DNA of 64,000 nucleotides from Limisphaerales bacterium (GTDB taxonomy: Bacteria; Verrucomicrobiota; Verrucomicrobiia; Limisphaerales; AAA164-E04), in contig JAMASS010000013.1 in the NCBI GenBank assembly GCA_024761205.1, forward strand, positions 1 to 64,000. The letters are read 5' to 3'. The translations under genes were made by a program, and so were the position numbers. Of this stretch, positions 31,627 through 40,883 are shown one piece after another. How positions within the stretch are numbered: position 1 is the first letter of the stretch; each line of letters begins with the position of its first letter. A model generated the notes under the pieces. It did no database searches and was not told the DNA's origin. It saw only the letters and a list, made by a program, of their open reading frames with translations.

Positions 31627-33396
31627 TCATACGTTCAGCTCGGGAGCGACACGCTGCACCAAACTCTGGCAGGCCGCAACCACTTCGGCTCCGGATTCTG
31701 ACGACAAGGCCCAATCCGCAAGCTCGACGACTTGCGCCAATTCAAGCTTCCGGACCAAATGCTTCACCATTGGGGTCAGCGGCGCCGAAGCGCTCAAATG
31801 ATGAATCCCCAAACCAATCAGAAGGGGCACCATGAGTGGGTCTCCAGCCATCTCACCACAAACGCCTACCGAGACATTCGTGCCTTTCACAGATCGGACA
31901 ATGTGTTTAATCAATCGTAGAATTCCCGGATGCGTCGGTTCGTACAAATGCGCGACGCGCTCATTCAACCGATCTACAGCCGCACCATACTGAATGAGAT
32001 CATTGGTCCCGATACTAAAGAAATCGACCTCGGTGGCCAAGACATCCGCAATCATCGCCGCGGCCGGCGTCTCGATCATGATCCCCACGGGGAGACGCTC
32101 GTCAAAGGGGACTTGCTCACGCCTTAATTCATCCCGGCAAACTTCCAGTATCTGTCTGGCGGTTCTCAACTCTTCCACATTCGAGATCATGGGAAAGAGC
32201 AACTTGAGCCGACCATGCGCGCTAGCTCGCAAGATGGCTCGTAGCTGAGTCTTGAATATCTCCTCGTGCTGAAGGCAAAACCGAATCGCTCGGACGCCCA
32301 AAGCTGGATTGGACTCCTCAAGATCGGGGAGGACATCCGCCATCTTGTCGGCTCCCAAATCAAGAGTACGCACCAACAAAGTACGCTCCCCCAACTCAGT
32401 CGCGGCATTCCGATACGCCTCAAACTGCTGCCCCTCATTTGGAAGGGCCGATCGATTGAGGAAGAGATACTCAGTACGAAAGAGCCCGACCCCTTCAGCG
32501 CCAAACTTGCTGACATCCTCGACCTCGTCCGGATGATCAATGTTAGCCATCAAATGAATTCGTTGCCGATCAACCGTCTCCCCCGGAAGATCGCGAATGG
32601 ACACTAATTCATTCTCAAAATCTTCGTGCTGCTTCGCCAGCTCTCCATACTCATAGAGTGACTGGACCGTGGGGTTTAGAATCACTACTCCGTCATATCC
32701 ATCCAACAACAGATTCTCACCGATACTCAATCGCCGTGAAATATCGCGGAGGCCCACCACTGCCGGTAACTGAAGGGATCGGGCAAGAATCGCCGTATGA
32801 GAAGTCGGGCTACCCACATCCGTTCCGAACCCCAGGACCATCTCTCGATTGAATAGTGCGGTCGTAGAAGGGCTCAAATCATGCCCGATAATAATCGACG
32901 GCTCCTTGAGATCGTTTAAAGGATCACCGGCCCGATCTCCCAGGAGGTTTTCAATAACCCGATAGGCCACGTCACGCATATCAGCCGCCCGCTCCCGCAA
33001 GTAATTGTCATCAACGGCATCCAGCGCCGTGGCGAACTTCTGAGTCGTTCGGTCAAACGCCGCCTCAACATTGACCTTCTCATTAGCGACCTGTCGGGTT
33101 ACTTCGTCGATGATTGTCTGATCTTCCAAAACGAGCAGGTGAGCGTCAAAAATTAGCGCGTCCTTGGTGTCCACTTTCTCGGAAAGCTCCCGCTGAATCT
33201 TCTGAAGCTCCTCCCTAGTTTCGACCAGCGCCTGTTTGAATCGCTGAATCTCCTGAGTGACCTCGGACTCACTCACGTGGTAATTCGGAATCTTCAGTCG
33301 TTTCGGACCAACGACAACAACCGGCCCATGGCAAACCCCAGACGACACCGCGATCCCCTTGAAGACTACCTCATCCTGACTCTCGCCCCTTGCCAC
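31627..33396 (-). CDS. ptsI: Phosphoenolpyruvate-protein phosphotransferase (PTS enzyme I)
   Basis: The 589-residue product is enzyme I of the phosphotransferase system. It has an N-terminal HPr-interaction domain with the phospho-histidine site 'GTDVGSPTSHTAILARSLQL' (His at about residue 195). The PEP-binding barrel has 'EGVGLFRTEYLFLNR', 'IMIETPAAAMIADVLATEVD' and 'GTNDLIQY', and near the end 'VGVCGEMAGDPL' provides the catalytic cysteine. It passes the phosphate of PEP to HPr and on to EIIA-type proteins. HPr is not seen beside it, though a PtsN-like IIA lies at 40259-40714 and no sugar-transport PTS genes are present, so a regulatory role is likely. Start GTG 33396. Confidence 0.93.
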   Translation of the reverse strand: MARGESQDEVVFKGIAVSSGVCHGPVVVVGPKRLKIPNYHVSESEVTQEIQRFKQALVETREELQKIQRELSEKVDTKDALIFDAHLLVLEDQTIIDEVTRQVANEKVNVEAAFDRTTQKFATALDAVDDNYLRERAADMRDVAYRVIENLLGDRAGDPLNDLKEPSIIIGHDLSPSTTALFNREMVLGFGTDVGSPTSHTAILARSLQLPAVVGLRDISRRLSIGENLLLDGYDGVVILNPTVQSLYEYGELAKQHEDFENELVSIRDLPGETVDRQRIHLMANIDHPDEVEDVSKFGAEGVGLFRTEYLFLNRSALPNEGQQFEAYRNAATELGERTLLVRTLDLGADKMADVLPDLEESNPALGVRAIRFCLQHEEIFKTQLRAILRASAHGRLKLLFPMISNVEELRTARQILEVCRDELRREQVPFDERLPVGIMIETPAAAMIADVLATEVDFFSIGTNDLIQYGAAVDRLNERVAHLYEPTHPGILRLIKHIVRSVKGTNVSVGVCGEMAGDPLMVPLLIGLGIHHLSASAPLTPMVKHLVRKLELAQVVELADWALSSESGAEVVAACQSLVQRVAPELNV

Positions 33397-33575
33397 GAAG
33401 CCACTCTAAAGACGCGCAATGGGAGACGGAAGTAAAAAGCCCGTCGCCAACAGAACCATATCACCATTACACTATCGCGGGCAGTCAACTCAGATCGATC
33501 AGCGGCGGGGGTAACGAATCGGTGCATGCTCCATTTGAACTTGGCCACACCAAAAAACCAAGTTAACTGACATCC

Positions 33576-34127
33576 GTGACCAACGCTCGATGCATTTCCA
33601 ATTTGTCCCTCACTGGATTCATGGGCGTGGGCAAATCCACGTTGGGTAGGTACCTGGCAAAGACCCTAGGTTATCAATTTGTCGATACCGACAAGCTGAT
33701 CGAGCAACGGGAAGGCCGCAAGATTATGGAAATCTTTGATTCCGACGGCGAGCCCCATTTTCGAGCTTTGGAACACAATCTCACTCAAGAAATTATCGAA
33801 TGGAAAAGGACAGTGATCTCAACTGGTGGTGGCCTCATCACTCAAAACGATAACCTCAAGATTCTCAAACGTTCTTCATTCGTTGTTTGCCTCTGGGCCT
33901 CCCCAGAAACCATCTATCAACGTGTGAAATGCCAGCAACACCGTCCCTTACTGCAAACAAATAACCTGCAGGAAAGAATCTGCGAACTACTCAAAAAACG
34001 TTCTCCCTTTTATAAGCAGTCCGATCTGATCATCAACACCGACAACAGACCGCTTCGAGTGGTGGCTCAATTGATGATCCGACAGTATCATCAAGCCCAA
34101 AGCAAGAACCCAAAACCATTACATTGA
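33576..34127 (+). CDS. aroK: Shikimate kinase
   Basis: The 183-residue product has the P-loop 'LTGFMGVGKSTLGRYLAKTL' at residues 11-30, the shikimate-binding 'FVDTDKLIEQREGRKIMEIF' (D at about 37-39), 'EPHFRALEH' and the adenine-binding 'VISTGGGLI'. Length is that of AroK. It phosphorylates shikimate in the aromatic amino acid pathway. GTG start. It reads in the same direction as queG, 22 bases ahead, so they may form an operon. No other shikimate pathway genes are in the window. Confidence 0.92.
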   Translation: MTNARCISNLSLTGFMGVGKSTLGRYLAKTLGYQFVDTDKLIEQREGRKIMEIFDSDGEPHFRALEHNLTQEIIEWKRTVISTGGGLITQNDNLKILKRSSFVVCLWASPETIYQRVKCQQHRPLLQTNNLQERICELLKKRSPFYKQSDLIINTDNRPLRVVAQLMIRQYHQAQSKNPKPLH

Positions 34128-34149
34128 CAGATGGTTAAAGCTGCACACG

Positions 34150-35202
34150 TTGAACCAAGACTCAGCAAAAAAGCGAATCCTCTCAAAAGCATCCGCACTC
34201 GGTTTTGACGTGTGCCGTATCACCGGTCCCGAATCTCCTTCTACAGGAGAGCATTACACACAATGGTTGACAGCGGGTTGCCACGGTGAGATGGCCTATT
34301 TGGAGCGGAATCAGAAAAAACGCCTCGATCCCTCCAAAGTTCTGCCAAAGATCAGGAGCATCATCACCTTGGCGACGAGCTACTTCCAGAGTGACAACAA
34401 AACAGTATCCGAAGACAACAACTATCGCGGGGTCATTGCAAGATATGCGCGGCACACGGACTATCACGACGTCTTGGCCGAAAAACTAAAGGAACTGACT
34501 GTAACTGTCATGGATGCCGCTACCTGCGAGGACCGATCCCTGTGGTACGTCGACACCGGACCGATTCTCGAACGCGATCTGGCTCAACGAGCCGGTCTCG
34601 GTTTCATCGGAAAACATACGAATCTTATCAGCCGCAAGCTCGGCAACTGGTTTTTTATCTCCGAAATACTCACGACCCTTGAACTGCCCCCGGACCAACC
34701 CGAGAAAAATCGATGCGGAAAGTGCACTCGATGCATTACGGCGTGTCCGACTCAGGCCATCACAGAACCCTTTCTCCTCGACGCACGAAGGTGCATTTCC
34801 TATCTCACAATCGAACTAAAAGGTTCCATTCCCGTCGATCTGCGCCCCCTAATCGGTAACCGTGTCTTCGGCTGCGACGACTGCCTTGAGGTTTGCCCCT
34901 GGAACCGGTTCGCCCACGAAGGTAAGATAATGAAATTACAAGTCAGACCGGAGTTCTCTGATATTAGTCTCGAAGACTGGGCGAGAATTGATGCCAATAC
35001 CTTTAAACGAATATTTCGAGGCAGCCCCTTCTATCGGACAAAGTGGCGCGGCTTAATCCGGAACGTCTGCGTCGCTCTGGGCAACGTGGGAACCCCAAAG
35101 AACCTTCCAACGCTCCATCGGCTCGCAGACCATGAAGATTCAATCGTCACCGAACATGCATCCTGGGCAATCACGCAGATCAACAAACGTGAATCCAAGT
35201 AA
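34150..35202 (+). CDS. queG: Epoxyqueuosine reductase
   Basis: The 350-residue product has the QueG layout: a flavin/cobalamin-type N-terminal reductase domain ('ILERDLAQRAGLGFIGKH'), then a bis-4Fe-4S ferredoxin domain with two cysteine sets, 'CGKCTRCITACP' and 'CDDCLEVCPWN' (about residues 190-250). A HEAT-like C-terminal helix pair is last. QueG reduces epoxyqueuosine to queuosine in tRNA using cobalamin and the iron-sulfur clusters. The start is TTG with no strong ribosome binding site, and an internal ATG start is not obvious. It follows aroK by 22 bases. Confidence 0.9.
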   Translation: MNQDSAKKRILSKASALGFDVCRITGPESPSTGEHYTQWLTAGCHGEMAYLERNQKKRLDPSKVLPKIRSIITLATSYFQSDNKTVSEDNNYRGVIARYARHTDYHDVLAEKLKELTVTVMDAATCEDRSLWYVDTGPILERDLAQRAGLGFIGKHTNLISRKLGNWFFISEILTTLELPPDQPEKNRCGKCTRCITACPTQAITEPFLLDARRCISYLTIELKGSIPVDLRPLIGNRVFGCDDCLEVCPWNRFAHEGKIMKLQVRPEFSDISLEDWARIDANTFKRIFRGSPFYRTKWRGLIRNVCVALGNVGTPKNLPTLHRLADHEDSIVTEHASWAITQINKRESK

Positions 35203-35250
35203 TCTCATATTGAAATTTACCCCAAGAGATCGACCTGCTAAAACCCCGTC

Positions 35251-35655
35251 ATGTCAGAGTTTGTTCGATTTGTAAATCATGGAGCATCGCTCATCAGTCC
35301 CACAATCGTAGAGCAGGTCATGCGGCAGCTGCCCGTTTGGAAAGCTGAGTTCGCCCAGATCCACGCCCCTTCCTACCCCCATCTAGTCGATCAACTAGAA
35401 TTCCTCGCTGACGTGGTGGAAGACTGCTTTGAAGGCGCCTATAAGGATCTTCCCTATTTCGCCATGGCGGAATCTCTTTTCGCCTTGATGTATGCGCACA
35501 AAAAGATCGACATCATCCCCGATGCCATTCTTCAAATCGGAAGGGCAGACGACTCGAGTGTGGTTCGCGCGGTGCTGATACAGAATGAAAAGGCCTTTCG
35601 GAAATACGCCAAATCGACCAACGTCAACTGGAAAAAAATCACTAGCAACCCCTAA
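35251..35655 (+). CDS. DUF1232 (YkvA-like) family protein
   Basis: The 134-residue product contains the family core 'FALMYAHKKIDIIPDAILQI' and 'GRADDSSVVRAVL' (about residues 72-108), equivalent to 'A-L-x-Y-x-x-x-P-x-D-x-I-P-D-x-I-x-x-I-G-x-x-D-D'. Members are small, often membrane-associated proteins of unknown function. No membrane helix is evident here; the N-terminal 60 residues are helical and charged. It lies 48 bases after queG in the same direction. It may be cotranscribed with queG, but no role links them. Confidence 0.8.
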   Translation: MSEFVRFVNHGASLISPTIVEQVMRQLPVWKAEFAQIHAPSYPHLVDQLEFLADVVEDCFEGAYKDLPYFAMAESLFALMYAHKKIDIIPDAILQIGRADDSSVVRAVLIQNEKAFRKYAKSTNVNWKKITSNP

Positions 35656-35694
35656 ATTGGCCGAATCTTATTTGGCAGCCCAGTGGACAGAGGT

Positions 35695-36207
35695 TCAGAC
35701 TAACCAAGTTTTGAGCTTATCCCTTAGTGGGATGAGATCCTGATCATTGATTGCGAGCGAGCGAATCGCTTGATGTCCGCTGATCTTAGCAGCCTTCTCA
35801 AGCCATCCCTTGGCCTGCTCCAAGTTGCCCAGTTGGCAAGAATAGCAAGCGAGATTGTAAGGAACGGTCCCCTCCTTAGGAAACTTGCTATAGGCAGGCA
35901 ATAATTTATTCCACGCTTCCAGTGTCCGGCGCAGTTCGTGCAGACAATAAGACCGGTGCAACCACCCAGAGCATCGTTCTGGGTATCCCTCAACCAGTCG
36001 CTCAGCGATGGAAAGCGCCTGATCCCACTCACGGCGCCGTCCGCTAATGTCCCACCTCACTTCAAGAACATCCGGGTGTCTAACAAATTGAGGGGCAACC
36101 CGATTGATCTGGCCTTCTGCCTCAGCAAGATTGCCTAATCCAAGCCAACCAATCGCTTCATCCAAAAAAACCGAGTTCTGAAAGTCAATATCTAGGGGCT
36201 GGTCCAT
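35695..36207 (-). CDS. TPR-repeat protein
   Basis: The 170-residue product consists of helical pairs with tetratricopeptide spacing: 'LDEAIGWLGLGNLAEAEGQI', 'WDQALSIAERLVEGYPER', 'PYNLACYSCQLGNLEQAKGW' and 'LEKAAKISG'. There is no signal peptide. TPR proteins serve as protein-binding scaffolds. It reads in the same direction as glgC upstream, 75 bases apart, and could be cotranscribed. No partner is implied by sequence. Confidence 0.8.
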   Translation of the reverse strand: MDQPLDIDFQNSVFLDEAIGWLGLGNLAEAEGQINRVAPQFVRHPDVLEVRWDISGRRREWDQALSIAERLVEGYPERCSGWLHRSYCLHELRRTLEAWNKLLPAYSKFPKEGTVPYNLACYSCQLGNLEQAKGWLEKAAKISGHQAIRSLAINDQDLIPLRDKLKTWLV

Positions 36208-36282
36208 CGGTGTAGTTGCCCGCGATCTGCCGATTCCCTTGAAGTTTTGAGGGTCAAGCAGCCCTGACTCCGATCCATTGGC

Positions 36283-37560
36283 TCAGATGCTTGTATTGTC
36301 CGGAATCGTGGCGTTTTTGGGGACGATCACAATCCCGTCGCGGACAAAGAAATTATCGCTGTCATGGTTTTCGAGCTTGCCCTCCGGCGAGATGGTGCAG
36401 TTCTCACCAATCCGGGCGTTCTTATCAATAATCGCATTGGAGATTTTCGAACCCCTACCGATGCCGATTCGCGTCAACGACTCACCGGATGATGCGATCT
36501 CGTAGCTATCACTCCCCATCATGACCACCCGGTTCAACTCACATCCTGAATTCACAATACTTCGAACGCCCAATTGAGAATCTATGATCGTTGCACCATT
36601 GATCACGCATCCATCGGCTACCAGCGAATACTTTATGGTTGCACCGTTTATTTTGGTGGCAGGAAGAAAACGTGGGCGGGTATAAATGGGAGCCTTTCCT
36701 TCAAACAGATTAAATTGGGGGAGAGGCTTGGCGAGATCAAGGTTGGCTTCAAAGAATGAGCGGATCGTTCCCACATCTTCCCAATAACCCTGAAAAATAT
36801 AGGAAAAGACGCGCTGCTTCTGAATCGCTCCCGGAATGATGTGCTTGCCAAAATCCGTCTGTTGCCCCTCCAAGGAAGGCTCAAGCGCCTCGCGATTGAA
36901 TACATAAATCCCCATCGAAGCCAACCAGCGAGGTTGATCCCCTTCAATATTCAACCGTGGGTACCACTCATTTTCGAGTTTCAAACTTTCCTGCAACTCC
37001 GGATCCGAAGGTTTCTCTTCAAACCGTTTGATTCGGAAATCCGAATCCATCTCCATGATACCAAAGCCAGCCACAGATTCCTGATAAACTGGCGTGGTTG
37101 CCACCGTAATCTCCGCTCCATGCTCGACGTGGTGCATCACCAGATCCTTGCAATCCATGCTGTAGAGCTGATCCCCGCTGAGAATGAGCAGATACTTGAA
37201 TGGGTGGTTGAGGAGGTGGATAAAATTTTTTCGTACGGCGTCTGCGGTGCCTTCATACCAAGAGGTACTTGTAGGCGTCTGCTCGGCAGCCAGAATCTCC
37301 ACAAAACCTCCGCCAAACTGATCAAACTTGTAGGACTGAGATATGTGCCGATGAAGCGATGCGGAATTGAATTGAGTGAGGACGTATATCCGTTTGAACC
37401 CGGAGTTGATGCAATTTGAGATCGGCACATCGACGAGCCGATACTTGCCACCCAAAGGTACGGCTGGCTTTGCCCTTTCCTTAGTCAACGGAAAGAGACG
37501 ATATCCAGCTCCCCCACCCAAAATAATACATAAGACATCACTCGCCAACAACTGGCTCAC
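36283..37560 (-). CDS. glgC: Glucose-1-phosphate adenylyltransferase
   Basis: The 425-residue product matches GlgC: 'ILGGGAGYRLFPLTKERAKP' at the N-terminus, substrate-binding 'GGKYRLVDVPISNCINSG', the catalytic aspartate in 'LSGDQLYSMD', and 'GIMEMDSDFRIKRFEEKPSD'. A C-terminal left-handed beta-helix with hexapeptide repeats ('GATIKYSLVADGCVINGATI') follows. It makes ADP-glucose from ATP and glucose-1-phosphate, the committed step of glycogen synthesis. The start is GTG. No glycogen synthase lies in the window. Confidence 0.93.
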   Translation of the reverse strand: MSQLLASDVLCIILGGGAGYRLFPLTKERAKPAVPLGGKYRLVDVPISNCINSGFKRIYVLTQFNSASLHRHISQSYKFDQFGGGFVEILAAEQTPTSTSWYEGTADAVRKNFIHLLNHPFKYLLILSGDQLYSMDCKDLVMHHVEHGAEITVATTPVYQESVAGFGIMEMDSDFRIKRFEEKPSDPELQESLKLENEWYPRLNIEGDQPRWLASMGIYVFNREALEPSLEGQQTDFGKHIIPGAIQKQRVFSYIFQGYWEDVGTIRSFFEANLDLAKPLPQFNLFEGKAPIYTRPRFLPATKINGATIKYSLVADGCVINGATIIDSQLGVRSIVNSGCELNRVVMMGSDSYEIASSGESLTRIGIGRGSKISNAIIDKNARIGENCTISPEGKLENHDSDNFFVRDGIVIVPKNATIPDNTSI

Positions 37561-37795
37561 AATCTACTCCTAGTTTAGCTCTCGCATGATATAGCCCCGC
37601 CTGAATGCAGTCCAACCTATCCGAAGTTGCGATAGTCAGCAAGACCCATTGACATCACAAAGGAAATCAAGATCATCATTCGAATAGTGTATGCGACATC
37701 TCACGTGAGCGAGCCCCCGCCTCGACCAATCACCAATTGCCGGAAAGAAGGCAAACTCGTTTCCCTTTCAAATTGATCCCACACATCATCCAGTC

Positions 37796-38458
37796 ATGCT
37801 GAAAGCCATCGTCACTGCAGGGCCAACCCATGAACCTTTGGATGAAGTTCGTCGATTGACAAATCACTCCACCGGTAGGCTAGGCATCGAATTCTCAAAT
37901 TTTCTAACCCGGCTAGACATCGAAGTCACCTTATTGATTGGCTACTGCACCACCTACAAAGGCGCAGCAAACGCGAAACAAACCATCCCGTTCACCACAA
38001 CCGAAAGCCTCGCCCACGCCATGGAATCCCTTTCCCGGTCGCATTATGATGCGGTATTCCACGCCGCCGCCGTGAGTGACTATCGTTTCGAAAAGATCTA
38101 TTCGGAGAATAGCGAAGACCCATTGCCACCTGCCGGCACAGGCAAGATATCGACGGGTTCCGGAAAACTTATCGCTGAACTAGTGCCGACGAAGAAGATC
38201 CTTCGATCACTACGTTCATTGTTTCCAGACGCCTTCCTCGTCGGATGGAAATATGAAGTTGAAGGCAATCAAGAAACCGCAATTGAGAAATCCATCTTGC
38301 AGATAAGAGCATGCCAGACAGACCTCTCAGTAGCCAACGGTCCTGCCTACGGAAATGGATTTTCCATTGTCGGCTCAGAAGGTGCCACCACGCACGCCAA
38401 TGACCATGAAAGCCTATACAAGACTCTCACGGAACGCTTCTTGGCGCGAGCCGGCTGA
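37796..38458 (+). CDS. CoaB-like phosphopantothenoylcysteine synthetase domain protein
   Basis: The 220-residue product matches the CoaB half of the CoaBC enzyme: 'AIVTAGPTHEPLDEVRRLTN' and 'HSTGRLGIEFSNFL' at the N-terminus, 'AVFHAAAVSDYRFEKI' and 'LVGWKYEVEG' later. The CoaC decarboxylase half is absent. CoaB joins phosphopantothenate and cysteine with CTP. The usual 'K-I-K-K' segment is replaced by 'KISTGSGKLIAELVPTKKIL', shorter than in bacterial enzymes. Either CoaC is encoded elsewhere or this is the split type. It is divergent from glgC with about 235 bases between, which should hold both promoters. Confidence 0.75.
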   Translation: MLKAIVTAGPTHEPLDEVRRLTNHSTGRLGIEFSNFLTRLDIEVTLLIGYCTTYKGAANAKQTIPFTTTESLAHAMESLSRSHYDAVFHAAAVSDYRFEKIYSENSEDPLPPAGTGKISTGSGKLIAELVPTKKILRSLRSLFPDAFLVGWKYEVEGNQETAIEKSILQIRACQTDLSVANGPAYGNGFSIVGSEGATTHANDHESLYKTLTERFLARAG

Positions 38459-38482
38459 CGTGACAGCGCCAGCACGCACGCC

Positions 38483-40210
38483 CTACATCACATCCGTCAC
38501 TTGAATCCCCAACAAACCCAACCCTTCCCGAATCATCGTACCCGCCTGCTCCACCAAGAGGAGTCGCGACGCCCGAACCGGCGCCTCAGCTTTCAGAATG
38601 GGACAGTTCTCGTAGAAACGAGCCAAGAGGCCAGCTAGTTCATACAAATAAGCGCACAAATAGTTGGGGCGATATTCCTCGATCACCAACTGCAGCACCA
38701 ACGGGAAATTGACAAGATGTTTCGCCAGGCCCACCTCCTCAGGTTCCGCTAATCGGATTTCGTTCTCTTGCCGAAGCACCTCAATGTCTCCATCAAACTT
38801 GCGAAAAATGCCTCGCGTTCTGGTATAGGCATATTGCAAGTATGGTGCCGTATTTCCTTTTAACGATAGCATGGAATCCCAATCAAACACGTAGTCTGAC
38901 TGCCGATTTGGCAATAAATCAGCGTACTTTATCGCACCAATGCCCACGATTTTGGTGATAGCCTTTTTCTGTTCCTCTTCAAGCGCCGCATTCTTCTCCT
39001 CAACAATTTTCCTGGCTCGCTGTTCAGCCTCATCCAACAGGTCGGCAAGCTTGATAACGTCACCGGACCTTGTCTTAAACGGCTTGCCATCCTTCCCCAT
39101 AATGGAACCAAACCAGGTGTGATTCAGCCGGACTTTGTCATTTGGCTTCCATCTCCGATAGATGCGAAAAAGCTGCTTGAAATGAAGCTGCTGACGCCCA
39201 TCCGTGACATAGATAATCTCTGAGGGCTGCCACCGCTTGCTCCGATACTCCAAGGTGGCTAAATCCGTCGTCGCATAGTTGGCCGCCCCGTCACTCTTCT
39301 GGATTATGGCGGGGTGATTCTTCAACTCCGCATCATCCGGAAAGAAGACCAGCAGCGCTCCCTGACTTCGCTCAGCAAGACCTTCAGCTTCGATTTCCTG
39401 GACCAGGCTGTTCAATCGGTCATTGTAGAAACTCTCTCCTAGCGTCTCATCAAATCGCACATCCAGACGTGAGTAAAGCTCATCAAACTGAAGGCGGGAA
39501 AGATCAATCATCCGCTGCCAAATTTCCCGGTTCGCTTCGTCTCCCTTCTGCAATTTCAGAAGCTCACTACGAGCGCGATCAAGAGCATCTCGGTCGGACT
39601 CACACACCTGATTCATTTTCCGATAAAGCCGCTCCATCTCCCCCAACGCATCCCGATCCAAAGCCGCCTCATTCAGGTCCGTTTTCCACCCCGCAATGAG
39701 TTTTCCAAACTGCGTACCCCAGTCCCCAATATGATTATCAGTGACAACCCGGTGTCCTATAAACCGCAGAATCCGCGCGATACAATTGCCCAGATTTGTC
39801 GACCGGATGTGCCCGACATGCATCGGTTTGGCCACATTGGGCGAACTAAAATCAACCACGATCGTGCGTGGCTCAGGCTCTCTTTCAACGAAACATTGCG
39901 ACGAGGATCGATTCTGATTGAGACAGGACTCAAGAGCGTCGATCCGGATTCTAAAATTGATAAACCCCGGCCCCACCGCCTCAATGCTCTCGCACAATGA
40001 TTTATCCTTGGACATCCGTTCAGCAACATCCGAGGCAACTCGACGCGCATCTCCGCCCCGGCGTTTTGTCACGGCCATGATCGAGTTGCACTGGTAGTCG
40101 CCAAACTTCACGACAGGACACTTGCGAACCAGGAGTTCCGATCCCTTCAGCTCCGGATGGACTTCCTCCAGTGCGTTTCTCAGACTCTCCTCTATTCGCT
40201 TGAATAACAC
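38483..40210 (-). CDS. argS: Arginyl-tRNA synthetase
   Basis: The 575-residue product has the ArgS order: an N-terminal Add-1 domain, then the class-I signature 'SPNVAKPMHVGHIRSTNLGN' (HVGH variant of HIGH, about residue 124). Rossmann fold parts 'GDWGTQFGKLIAGWK' and 'VTDGRQQLHFKQLFRIYRRW' follow, then 'GKDGKPFKTRSGDVIKLADL', and the DALR-type anticodon-binding C-terminus ('NFPLVLQLVIEEYRPNYLCA'). It charges tRNA-Arg. The GTG start has AGGA about ten bases upstream. It heads a minus-strand run with ptsN, an HAD hydrolase and gnd upstream. Confidence 0.94.
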   Translation of the reverse strand: MLFKRIEESLRNALEEVHPELKGSELLVRKCPVVKFGDYQCNSIMAVTKRRGGDARRVASDVAERMSKDKSLCESIEAVGPGFINFRIRIDALESCLNQNRSSSQCFVEREPEPRTIVVDFSSPNVAKPMHVGHIRSTNLGNCIARILRFIGHRVVTDNHIGDWGTQFGKLIAGWKTDLNEAALDRDALGEMERLYRKMNQVCESDRDALDRARSELLKLQKGDEANREIWQRMIDLSRLQFDELYSRLDVRFDETLGESFYNDRLNSLVQEIEAEGLAERSQGALLVFFPDDAELKNHPAIIQKSDGAANYATTDLATLEYRSKRWQPSEIIYVTDGRQQLHFKQLFRIYRRWKPNDKVRLNHTWFGSIMGKDGKPFKTRSGDVIKLADLLDEAEQRARKIVEEKNAALEEEQKKAITKIVGIGAIKYADLLPNRQSDYVFDWDSMLSLKGNTAPYLQYAYTRTRGIFRKFDGDIEVLRQENEIRLAEPEEVGLAKHLVNFPLVLQLVIEEYRPNYLCAYLYELAGLLARFYENCPILKAEAPVRASRLLLVEQAGTMIREGLGLLGIQVTDVM

Positions 40211-40258
40211 AGCCAGTTCCTAAGCTTGGAAGGACACACAGATGAGCAATGAATGATT

Positions 40259-40714
40259 CTAGTGCGCCTTGAGTATCTGCTCCATCTCCGTGGCGGAAGA
40301 GGCGCCGCACAAAGAATTCCTAAAATCGCTGTCGTGCAGTGTCTTGGCAATGTTGGCAAGCGTGTGCAAATGCTTTTGAAACTGCCCCTGCGGCACGAGA
40401 AACAGCATCACCAGATTCACTGGCTTGTTATCGAGCGCGTCAAAATTGATACCTCGTTTGGATCTTCCAAACGCACCCACCACATCGTCGACTAGATCCG
40501 TGGACGCATGAGGAATCCCCACGCCAAATCCGATTCCAGTACTCATCGACGCCTCCCGCTTCTTGACCACCGCCGAGATGGCATCCCGATCTTCGCCTCG
40601 GATCTTGTTGCATCCCACAAGATGATCGATGAGCTCATCAATGACTTCCCACCGATCTCCTGCACCGAGATCGGCGACGATCTGTTCCCCTGTCAAAATC
40701 TCGCCAAGAAGCAT
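40259..40714 (-). CDS. PTS EIIA-type (PtsN-like) protein
   Basis: The 151-residue product matches EIIA-Ntr/fructose type IIA: 'ISAVVKKREASMSTGIGFGV' leading into 'GIPHAS' (phospho-histidine in GIPH, about residue 68), and later 'LVMLFLVPQGQFQKHLHTLA'. It accepts phosphate from HPr. With enzyme I at 31627 and no sugar-transport permease, it most likely belongs to a regulatory PTS branch controlling nitrogen, potassium or cell-wall functions. ATG start, on the same strand as argS, 48 bases away. Confidence 0.88.
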   Translation of the reverse strand: MLLGEILTGEQIVADLGAGDRWEVIDELIDHLVGCNKIRGEDRDAISAVVKKREASMSTGIGFGVGIPHASTDLVDDVVGAFGRSKRGINFDALDNKPVNLVMLFLVPQGQFQKHLHTLANIAKTLHDSDFRNSLCGASSATEMEQILKAH

Positions 40715-40883
40715 AAATTCACCAAGTCACCGAGATGCGTCTACCAAGCACAACCCATCGTAGAGGGGATTTCTGAATTGTCCAAAGCGGTTTCCGAAAA
40801 TCTTCCTATCCGCTCTCAAACCAACAGCATTGGGGGATTCTCTCGAACAGCGGCCCCATCCAAAGAACGCATTGACTAAGAAA